The position numbers were made by a program, and so were the translations under genes. A stretch of DNA of 33,548 bases, from positions 1 through 33,548 of the forward strand of contig CAZMQI010000021.1 of NCBI GenBank assembly GCA_964568585.1. The letters are read 5' to 3'. This stretch comes from RGZA01 sp964568585. Its GTDB lineage: Bacteria > Pseudomonadota > Alphaproteobacteria > UBA9219 > RGZA01. Below are positions 25,559 to 33,200 of this stretch, in pieces. The stretch's first letter is position 1. Every line of letters begins with the position of its first letter. The notes beneath the pieces are model-generated. The model searched no databases. It saw only the letters and a list, made by a program, of their open reading frames with translations, and was not told the DNA's origin.

Positions 25559-25789
25559 TTATTTTACAGAGTCGAGCGTCTTGATAGGCTTAATTTCTAG
25601 TGCTTCGCATACAGCTAAGTAATGTCCAACTGTGAGTTGACGCTCACCTGTTTCGTATTTCGAAACAAACGATTGCGGTTTGCCGAGCCGTTTGGCGACA
25701 TCAATCTGCGTTAGGCCCTTGGCCTTGCGGGCCTCGGTCAGTGCTTTTTCAAGCTTTTTGTTAACAGTTCTGGGGTCGATCTTGGGCAT
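25559..25789 (-). CDS. XRE-family helix-turn-helix regulator
   Basis: The 76-residue product is a single Cro/CI-type helix-turn-helix domain: LTEARKAKGLTQIDVAKRLGKPQSFVSKYETGERQLTVGHYLAVCEAL. The start is the ATG at 25787-25789 (MPKIDPRTVNKK), and an upstream in-frame ATG at 25819 is less likely. It is divergent from the Mrr-like nuclease gene with 121 bases between, so it may repress that gene and itself. It lies tail to tail with the OLD gene. It could also be a controller protein for the restriction operon, but its position makes this less likely. Confidence 0.88.
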   Translation of the reverse strand: MPKIDPRTVNKKLEKALTEARKAKGLTQIDVAKRLGKPQSFVSKYETGERQLTVGHYLAVCEALEIKPIKTLDSVK

Positions 25790-25910
25790 TAGGTCGGATG
25801 TGGCGGTTAAGGGCCACAAATCTTTAAAACCCGCCTTGGGATTAACCCGAATTGGGATATTTTGCTTGATTTGCTGTCGATAAGAAGCCTGACTGGTGGC
25901 AGGAGGGCCA

Positions 25911-26858
25911 ATGACTCAAAAATCGACAGAAATAGCTCCCACGCGAGTTCGTTACATTAAACTGGGCGATAAAGGAGGCTGGGAGCGCGAATGCCTGAAG
26001 GAAGGGATTGCGCGCTTTGGATTTGGCACCGAGCGCTCGGAAAAGTTTGAGCTTTGTAATGCTGGACAATGGGATCAGCTGAAGCTTGCTTTCCTTGAAG
26101 AAGATAAAGACAAGGGAACCGCGACACGGTTCACCAATGAGCTGAAGCTGTTATGGGAAGACCAGAGTAATATTCTTTGGGTTACATTTATTGAAGACAG
26201 CTTTTGTTGGGGCTTCTTTGAACAAGGTGGGCCATGGCGTCATCAAGATGGCCATGGGTCGTACCGTAAGGTTCGTGATGGATGGTGCAGCAAAGATTTA
26301 AAAGGTCTTGCTTTGCCAAAAAATTCTCTTCCTGGCTTTATAACCAAGCTTACAGCTTATAGAGGTACATCCTGCGCGCTTGATCCGGTTCAAACGCGTT
26401 ATATCGTGCAACGGATTAATGGGCAAAAATCCCCCGAACTTGAAAAGTCCATTGAGGCCATGGCCCATCTTAAAACTGCGCTGGTCGGTATAATACGCAT
26501 GCTGGATCCAGATGATTTTGAATTGCTGGTGGATCTTGTGTTTTTAACCAGCGGGTGGAGACGGTTAAGCGTGGTAGGCGGGACGCAAAAGACAACCGAT
26601 CTGGATCTTGTCCTGCCAAGTACAGGGGATCGGGCATTTGTTCAGGTTAAATCCCATACCACCGTGGCGCAGTTCAATGATTATGTTCAGCGCTTGTCGG
26701 ATAGTCAGCACTATAACCGCATGTTTTATGTTTACCATTCATCGCCGCATGAAATCACCAGCGCCGATGAAACGATAACTGTGATCGGCCCTACCGAAAT
26801 CGCGGCAATGACCATCAATGCCGGGTTGACCGAATGGGTCATGCAGAAGGTTTCTTAG
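25911..26858 (+). CDS. Mrr-like restriction endonuclease (type IV candidate)
   Basis: The 315-residue product has two parts. The N-terminal part (about 10-130) carries YIKLGDKGGWERECLKEGIARFGF and LWVTFIEDSFCWGFFE, a beta-rich region that could be a base-reading domain, but I cannot name it. The C-terminal part (about 190-290) has the Mrr-type nuclease core: a Glu in DDFELLVDLVF (about 204), then GGTQKTTDLDLVLP with Asp 232, and the QxK motif FVQVKS with Lys 247. The QxK form is the version seen in the Mrr family. A perfect AGGAGG ribosome binding site (25901-25906) fixes the start at 25911 and not at the earlier GTG. It overlaps the end of the DUF5681 gene tail to tail by 20 bases. Confidence 0.76.
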   Translation: MTQKSTEIAPTRVRYIKLGDKGGWERECLKEGIARFGFGTERSEKFELCNAGQWDQLKLAFLEEDKDKGTATRFTNELKLLWEDQSNILWVTFIEDSFCWGFFEQGGPWRHQDGHGSYRKVRDGWCSKDLKGLALPKNSLPGFITKLTAYRGTSCALDPVQTRYIVQRINGQKSPELEKSIEAMAHLKTALVGIIRMLDPDDFELLVDLVFLTSGWRRLSVVGGTQKTTDLDLVLPSTGDRAFVQVKSHTTVAQFNDYVQRLSDSQHYNRMFYVYHSSPHEITSADETITVIGPTEIAAMTINAGLTEWVMQKVS

Positions 26859-27321
26859 CCTTCGATAGTTCTACATCACGCTTTTCCATTTCTTCGATCT
26901 GTCGCTTCAGTTTTTCTATTTGCTGTTCCAGTGCCATCGTATGAGCATATGCCATTAATTGATCGTCAGGCATGTCCGGTGGTAGAACAACGAGGCCAGG
27001 CTGGGGCTCTGCTGGAAGATCATTTTTGCGCTCATCCTCCAATTGATATTTGGTGATCAACTCGGCAAGCTTGATGAGAGGCCGAACATTACTCTGCATG
27101 GCCATAACAAATAGTTTGCTCATAATAAGTTCTGCTTTTGTTACTTTCTTCTTTTTACCATTTTCGATGATTGTTACTTTTCCCTGCATGAATGCTTTGA
27201 GTGAAGATTTGACGTTTGATGATCCTTTGGGGCGTCCCTTTAGGTTGCCTGATTGACCTGGCTGGAATTTGGTATGATCCGGTGGGTTCTTATAACCAAC
27301 ATATTTTGGTAGCTTACTCAT
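26839..27321 (-). CDS. DUF5681 family protein
   Basis: The 160-residue product matches DUF5681, small basic proteins with the N-terminal signature GYKNPPDHTKFQPGQSGNLKGRPKGS, here at about 9-34. The rest is helical with a charged C-terminal coiled coil (LEQQIEKLKRQIEEMEKRDVEL). Such proteins are often encoded beside phage-like DNA methyltransferases and terminases. Their role is not known. The start is the ATG at 27319-27321, overlapping the stop of the methyltransferase gene by 8 bases, which suggests translational coupling. An in-frame extension to 27357 is less likely. Confidence 0.85.
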   Translation of the reverse strand: MSKLPKYVGYKNPPDHTKFQPGQSGNLKGRPKGSSNVKSSLKAFMQGKVTIIENGKKKKVTKAELIMSKLFVMAMQSNVRPLIKLAELITKYQLEDERKNDLPAEPQPGLVVLPPDMPDDQLMAYAHTMALEQQIEKLKRQIEEMEKRDVELSKAKKPSA

Positions 27322-28627
27322 CAGCGCCACCTTCAAGCTGAGGGGCAACCTCATCAAATGCCTGACCCGTTGCAGCCAGCGTTGCCAGCTTGCCGGTAAG
27401 CGCTTGCCAGCGCCGGATGGTCAAATCCACATAGCGTGGTCCCAATTCAATCAAGCAGGCCTTACGGCTTGTTTTTTCGGCAGCAATGAGCGTGGTACCG
27501 CTGCCCCCGAAAGGATCAAGCACAATCTGGTCGCGCTTACTGCAATCAAGCAGCGCATCCATGATGAGCGTTACAGGTTTGACGGTGGGGTGTGCGTCCA
27601 GCAGATCATCGCTGCGCCCCGCAAATGAATTCTGCCCTGCGTATTGCCACACGTTGGTCCGATAACGTCCGTGTTTGCCCAGCTCAATATTGTTGGTATG
27701 GGGTGCAGTGCCGTTTTTAAAAACAAAGACCAGTTCATGTTGCGAACGATAAAGCGAGCCCATGCCGCCATTGTCTTTGGCCCAGACACAAACGTTTTTA
27801 AGTTCGGTATATGTTTGCTTACTGGCTTCAAGGATTTCGCGCATATGACGCCAATCCATGAATACGTAGTGGATGCTGCCATCCCGTGAATGCCCCACCA
27901 GATTATGGGTAACCTTTTTAAGAAAATCAGCAAACTCGGTTGAAGACATTTCACCCGATGCCATGGCAAATTCCTGATGTTTGCCACGGCCAGTTACGTT
28001 GCCGTTAATAGCGACGTTATATGGTGGATCCGTGATAACGATATGTGCCAGCTGAACATCTAGGACGGTTGCGTAGGATGCTGGTTCAAGGGCATCACCG
28101 CAAAACAACCGATGATGACCGAGAAGCCATAAATCACCCTTACGAGTAACTACTTTTGCTTCAAGCTGGGGTAGCTGTTCTTCCTGCGCATCTGCTGTCA
28201 GCGTCTGTAGCATCAGGTCGATTTCAGGAAGTTCGAACCCGGTTAGAACTAGATTTAGTTCAGTTTCAAGTTGGGCAAGATATTGCATTTGAGCAGTCAG
28301 AGTATCCTGATGCCAATACGCGTCTTCAGCAATCCGGTTATCAGCGATCCGGTAGGCACGCTTTTCGGGTTCCGATAGATGCTTGACTATCACCGTTGGC
28401 ACCTCATTGAGATTGAGTGCCTTTGCAGCCATCCAGCGTCCTTCACCAGCGATGATATTGCTATCTTCGTCAATGATAATTGGCGCATTAAAGCCAAAGG
28501 CTTGAATGCTGCTGGCAATCTTATCGAGTGCTTTCTTATTGCGGCGCCTTGGATTATGCGGGCTTGGCTTTAGTGTGTCAGGGGACTGGTAGATAAAAGA
28601 TAATGCATGTGGGTTCACAGCGCTCAT
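27314..28627 (-). CDS. ParB-domain DNA methyltransferase (beta class, N6-A or N4-C)
   Basis: The 437-residue product has an N-terminal ParB-like nuclease domain (about 15-110), with LKPSPHNPRRRNKKALDKIASSIQAFGFNAPIIIDEDSNIIAGEGRW and YRIADNRIAE. A DNA methylase domain follows. Motif IV DPPYN comes first and the SAM-binding motif DPFGGSGTT comes near the C-terminus, which is the beta-class order. The methylated base cannot be decided from this. Such ParB-methylase fusions are common in prophages and mobile elements, where they modify the element's own DNA. The start is the ATG at 28625-28627 (MSAVNPHALS) with a GGAG site upstream; an extension to 28675 is not supported. It is co-transcribed with the DUF5681 gene. 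Confidence 0.92.
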   Translation of the reverse strand: MSAVNPHALSFIYQSPDTLKPSPHNPRRRNKKALDKIASSIQAFGFNAPIIIDEDSNIIAGEGRWMAAKALNLNEVPTVIVKHLSEPEKRAYRIADNRIAEDAYWHQDTLTAQMQYLAQLETELNLVLTGFELPEIDLMLQTLTADAQEEQLPQLEAKVVTRKGDLWLLGHHRLFCGDALEPASYATVLDVQLAHIVITDPPYNVAINGNVTGRGKHQEFAMASGEMSSTEFADFLKKVTHNLVGHSRDGSIHYVFMDWRHMREILEASKQTYTELKNVCVWAKDNGGMGSLYRSQHELVFVFKNGTAPHTNNIELGKHGRYRTNVWQYAGQNSFAGRSDDLLDAHPTVKPVTLIMDALLDCSKRDQIVLDPFGGSGTTLIAAEKTSRKACLIELGPRYVDLTIRRWQALTGKLATLAATGQAFDEVAPQLEGGADE

Positions 28628-28923
28628 GGAGCTCTCCATTGGTTGAAGCATGCAAAAGCGACAGCCTGGCGACATGCCATGCTTTGAAATTCAGCTTTTT
28701 CATGTAAAACCGCAGGCGGTCGTTGCAACTCATGTCGCAAGCCTGGCCCATGCCAGGATACCCTACGTAGTGACGTAAAAACGTCGTCAGCGCTATCTGC
28801 AAATACCGGCAAGCCGTGCACTCATGTGCTGCATTTGCTGACTACAACTGAATGAACAAATAATAATGAAATTTTTTTTATAAATCAAGTCCATTATCGT
28901 AATGACCAGAGGCATGTTGCATT
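28628..28923. other. Intergenic region upstream of the ParB-methyltransferase, with hairpin cluster
   Basis: There is no supported gene here. Three inverted repeats fall within 45 bases: CCTGGC-CCAT-GCCAGG (28742-28757), CTACGTAG (28763-28770) and GACGT-AAAA-ACGTC (28772-28785). The methyltransferase promoter should lie in this region. Short ORFs at 28578-28821 are overlapping frames with no family match. Confidence 0.45.
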
Positions 28924-29133
28924 TTACTGCATTCCATCCGGACTAGGCACATCGTGTAAGAGGGTGGGATGTACTTTTTCAAATGGGTCAATCTTTGCTG
29001 CGCAGCTGCGTGCCCAGATAATCCATTCTTGCACCGCTGATTGATCGGCGCTTCCAGCAAGGCGACCTTCGACTACTGCAATGTAGTTCCTTATTTTCTG
29101 CGCCTTATCCCATTGCGTCGCATCCTTTGGCAT
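28924..29133 (-). CDS. Short protein or gene remnant with a WDKAQKIRNYI motif, function unknown
   Basis: The 69-residue ORF reads WDKAQKIRNYIAVVEGRLAGS, then EWIIWARSCAAKIDPFE. This pattern (helix, short spacer, WI-x-WA-x-x-x-A-x-x-DP) looks like the C-terminal end of larger proteins in mobile elements. The frame has a stop two codons before the ATG, so the product is either a free-standing short protein or the tail of a decayed gene. It shares the strand of the methyltransferase but is 297 bases upstream of it. No ribosome binding site is convincing. Confidence 0.45.
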   Translation of the reverse strand: MPKDATQWDKAQKIRNYIAVVEGRLAGSADQSAVQEWIIWARSCAAKIDPFEKVHPTLLHDVPSPDGMQ

Positions 29134-29497
29134 GCCTTATGAACGGCTGCTCTCGGTTATCCACAGTACTTCGTTAATTTTGAATGATGCATGTGGATTG
29201 AATTTTTTTTAAATCCAAGTGCAAATGCTTGATTCACAAAAATAATTTCAATGCTTTTCGCGTTGACTCATTTCCTGAAACCCTTGTAGCGTCTAATCGC
29301 ATTATACAGCGGAGAGTTTTTGTTCAATAAAACTGGTTCCACTACACCGCGCACCAAGCGCATCCAAAAAGCTTATCAAGCTGATAAGTTCGTTACCCAT
29401 TTCATTTTCAAAAATTGGAATTTTAACAAGCGTGCACTTTTAGTGCATGCTTTTAGTTGTTGGAACATATCTGATATATCACAAACAAGTGGATTAC
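29134..29497 (+). other. AT-rich spacer with a DnaA box and a candidate promoter
   Basis: No clear gene lies here. A perfect DnaA box TTATCCACA is at 29157-29165, and a degenerate copy (TGTGGATTG, read on the other strand) follows near 29191. TTGACT (29263-29268), 18 bases before TAGCGT, is a weak promoter match for the rightward operon. A 61-residue ORF at 29320-29505 has no support. Confidence 0.4.
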
Positions 29498-29722
29498 ATG
29501 AGTAGCGCCGGCAAACGCGTAGCTGATATTGTTATCCACAGCGAATATAAAACCAATATACATTCCCCCGATATATGGATGTACATTGATCCTGCTTTTT
29601 GTGATTGTTGGTATGCTTTTACATATAGGTATCAGAGAAATCATCTTCGCATGAATATGACTATACCAAATATTGGTGCAATTATCCGAAATGCGATTTC
29701 TCAGCAGCGGACTTTTATATGA
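29498..29722 (+). CDS. Small protein, function unknown, first gene of the RTX operon
   Basis: The 74-residue product (MSSAGKRVADIVIHSEYKTN...) has no signal peptide and no clear domain, and includes a cysteine- and aromatic-rich stretch (DPAFCDCWYAFTYRYQ). An in-frame ATG at 29447 is an alternative start. Its stop overlaps the next gene's start as ATGA (29719-29722), which supports real translation and coupling. A second perfect DnaA box (TTATCCACA, 29532-29540) lies inside it. I do not recognise the family. Confidence 0.6.
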   Translation: MSSAGKRVADIVIHSEYKTNIHSPDIWMYIDPAFCDCWYAFTYRYQRNHLRMNMTIPNIGAIIRNAISQQRTFI

Positions 29723-30264
29723 AAATTAATGCAGATAAAACAAGAGTTGTGATGTCAAATCATAGTTGGCTTATAATTTGTGTTACTGCTCTTACAATAT
29801 TATTCCTAATATTCACAAACGCGTTGAAGGCCACTGATCCGGGTGATTTGAATTATGATCCTAGCGACTTCAAGTTTACTGATTATCCGCTTTCAGAGTA
29901 CCCCAAAGTATTCGATAAACTTTTTCCGTTAGGTACAGACCGAAAATTTATAGAAAATGTTCTTGTGTCTAGTGGAGGAGCCCATGTTGAATATTTGCAC
30001 GACATTGTAATTTATTCATGGCAGCCGCCGCTTGTTTATTTTCCAAAAGGCCTTCCTACATGGGGGCATGGTTTTAATATAGACACCCACCATGTAGCCA
30101 TTCTTTATGATAGAAATAATAAAGAGATTGCCGCGCAATCCTCAGTGGGTTGGGGTGTTAATTACCAAGCAATAAATGACATCGATGACGCCGAGACAGG
30201 AAAATTTCTATCGCCTAACGCGCGTGCTGTAATAAAGGAAAAACAAAACCAAGGAGGAAGGTAA
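29719..30264 (+). CDS. Membrane-anchored or exported protein, function unknown
   Basis: The 181-residue product has one hydrophobic N-terminal segment (about 15-35, HSWLIICVTALTILFLIFTNAL) after a basic start, so it is a signal anchor or signal peptide. The rest is a soluble domain facing the periplasm, with FPLGTDRKFIENVLVSSGGAHVE at about 71-93 and YSWQPPLVYFPKGLPTWGHGF. The FPLGT-x(n)-V pattern recalls small lipoprotein-like SmpA/BamE folds, but that likeness is weak. Its start overlaps the stop of the gene before and its stop overlaps the start of the RTX gene (TAATG), so the three genes form a tight operon. A link to secretion of the RTX protein is only inferred. Confidence 0.75.
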   Translation: MKINADKTRVVMSNHSWLIICVTALTILFLIFTNALKATDPGDLNYDPSDFKFTDYPLSEYPKVFDKLFPLGTDRKFIENVLVSSGGAHVEYLHDIVIYSWQPPLVYFPKGLPTWGHGFNIDTHHVAILYDRNNKEIAAQSSVGWGVNYQAINDIDDAETGKFLSPNARAVIKEKQNQGGR

Positions 30265-33200
30265 TGAGTGGAAAAATATATATTGCATCACGGAGCGCCG
30301 TTATCGCAAGTGATCCACTTCAACACACTTTTCTTGTATTTGACGCAGATGGCGATGCAAATACAACAACTGATCAGACTCTAATTTCTAGCGCAAGACC
30401 CAGTAACAGTTTATCAATAATTGTAGAAATAAATAAAACGCTAAGCCTTTCACAGGATGCTTTGATAGGTACAGATACGCCAGCTTCATTGCATTTTACA
30501 GAAGTTGATATTGGCAGTCGTGATGCTTCTGATGTTAAAGAAGAAATGGTTGTAAATGCCGCAGCAATGACTAGCGCGTATGACCCAGTTACTGCAATCT
30601 ACACCCTTAATGTTCCATATTTCCCCTTTTCTGATATATATGGTAGAAATTGCAATAGCGTAACTGCCACAGTCATGGCGATGTCCGGGATTGATTTTTT
30701 TGCTAATAGACCTACATTTCCCCTTTATTTTGGTGATTACACAAGCCAGTTCCCACAATTCACATTTCAGTTTCCAAAAGCAGATGAGCTTTTTGCAGCA
30801 GGCACTTCTATACAAACGTTAAATATTTATAGCCGAACTACAAAATTTGACGATTATGGAACCGGTGATACCAATCTTAATATTGATATTGGGCAGATGC
30901 TCACTAGCAAGAAAGATTTTCACTTACGTCTTACATCAGATGGTAGCGCCACATCAGTTGATAAAATTGTTTTAAAGAATATCGATATTTCGGCCGCCAC
31001 CATTGGTAAATCCTTGCGCATTACCAAAGATATTTATTCTGGCGACTATCTGATAACCCTTCCAACGGGCGCGCAAATTACTTTGAACGGAACGGTACTT
31101 GTACCATTTGCCGGTTTTAATGAAATTGATGTTATCGGAAACGATGGCAATACATATGTCATCACGCATGATGCAAGCCCTAGCAGACTGAAAGTCTTAA
31201 ATGCGCTATCGACTGGGCAAAGTTATTTATACGATAATGCCAGCGGTACGGGTTATATAGTAACCAGTTCGGCTTTAGTTGGGCATGAATCAGCGACAGT
31301 TTATGCTGGTAACGCCACGATGTATTTTAATCAAACATCGAATGCAGGTGCTGGAAAACTGCTATTGGCTGATGGAACAACTATTTCCGTTGCCGGTGCA
31401 GGCGCCGCGCGATTGGCGAGTTTTTCTGGCACCCAACAAGATCTTGTTAACTTTCTTGCGCCATTAGGCGGGCCATCAACGGTTGCGCAATTGAACCAAT
31501 TGCACTTGGATCAGCTTTACCCAACAACAAATACCGCTACGGTTGTGCAGTCTCTGTCAACGCCTATTCGGCCTGATGGCATGGCAGAGGTGACGTTTAG
31601 ATGCCAAACTGGCTCTGGAACCATAACATCTGTTACTGGCCTGAATACTGTTGTTGTCTCAACAAATCCTACAGTTACTGCTCCTGCCTATAATATTCTC
31701 GACGTAAACCCTGGCGCGGGTGCATTGGTTGATTTCTCCCATGGCACGATAACCAATATCCAGGAATTCAGGCAGCGGGGCGGCGAGTCCGCCATGACTG
31801 CAAGCCAATTGAATTCGTTCATCAAATTCGGCAGCACAGCATATGGCACTATCCACATCACTACTGGTGGAACATTATCGATTGCTTCCAAAGCTGCGAT
31901 TGATCCGGGATGGTACGGATATCTTACTATCGTGGCGGACTCTCAAAATGGGACCACTATCGTCGCGCCAGATGGCGTAGATCTGCAGGCGAGCTTGTTT
32001 GGCAATGATACGCTGCAAGCGGGCAATGTTGGCTCGCAGCTCACAGCTGGCTATGGGGTCAACCAATTGATCGGCGGCAGCGGTGCTGACACCTTCTCCT
32101 TGTTATCTGGCAAAATGGCGTCAGGTTCTGCAATCACGGGTGGCGCTGGAACCGATGTGATTACATCCAGCGCATCGAATAATGATGCCATGGACATTGA
32201 TGGCGCCACAATCGGTGGTGTTGAAACTCTTTCACTTAATACGGCCTCTGTTTTGCTAAATACAACTCAGTTGGGCGGTTTTTCTAATGTTCAAACTACC
32301 AATGCTGCTGGGCTGATGCTGGTTGGCTCCAACGCGGGCACCTATAATTTGTCCGCCAAGAGTCTTTCGGGAATAATCAATCTCACCGGGTCATCAGGTA
32401 ATGATGTTTTAATTGCGGGCTCAACTACCAGAAAGTTATTTGGTGCATTAGGAGACGACCGCATCACCTATAGCTCTGGTGTAACAATGATTGATGGTGG
32501 CGCAGGCAACGACACGCTTGTGTTTGCTGGCTCGGCCCCATCATCAATTAATTTGGCAAATACCACCATTGGAAGCACCGCCATATCAGGTATTGAGAGC
32601 ATCGATACATCTGGTGCAACGGGCGCACTGACCATCACGGGCGATGCCAACGACAATACTATTAAAGGTGGAAGTGGCGCCGATACACTTCTTGGTGGTG
32701 ATGGCAATGATACCATCGTTTACGATGCAGCGGATACACTTGAAGATGGCGGTAATGGGAATGATACGCTTGTTTTAAATCAGAGTGTTGCAACAACCGT
32801 TAACCTTGCAAACACCACGGATCAAGTCACGGGTGGATTCACGACTACAAACTTCGAAAATGTCGATGGTTCTGGAAGTACGGCTGTGCTGACCATAACA
32901 GGCGATAGCATATCAAACGTTCTTAAGGGCGGTTCTGCGGCGGACGCCATTTCCGGTGGTGGCGGAGATGATGCTATTTTGTATGGCGCTGGTGATACGG
33001 TTGATGGTGGCACGGGCAATGATACGTTGCTTCTATCTGGTGCGAGCGCAATTACCGCAAATCTTGCCAATAGTAACCAAATTTCATCAAGTGGCACGGC
33101 CATAGGTTTTGAGCATATCGATGCATCTGCGATCACGGCAGCAGCAACGCTCACGGGTGATGCAACTGCAAATTATCTCACGGGTGGTTCGGGTAACGAT

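Noticed and set aside
25559..25789. XRE protein as restriction controller (C protein)
   Set aside because: It lies after the whole restriction operon in opposite orientation and is divergent from the Mrr-like gene, so control of the latter is more likely.
28578..28821. Two short minus-strand ORFs upstream of the ParB-methyltransferase
   Set aside because: They overlap each other in different frames and run into the methyltransferase gene. They lack ribosome binding sites and include the hairpin cluster.
16959..29200. Duplicated tRNA-Ser 3' end as an attachment site
   Set aside because: I looked for a second copy of the T arm and acceptor sequence in the island by eye and found none. A serine recombinase would not need a tRNA-derived site.
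29320..29505. 61-residue plus-strand ORF before the RTX operon
   Set aside because: It ends just inside the start of a better supported ORF and has no recognisable motif or ribosome binding site.
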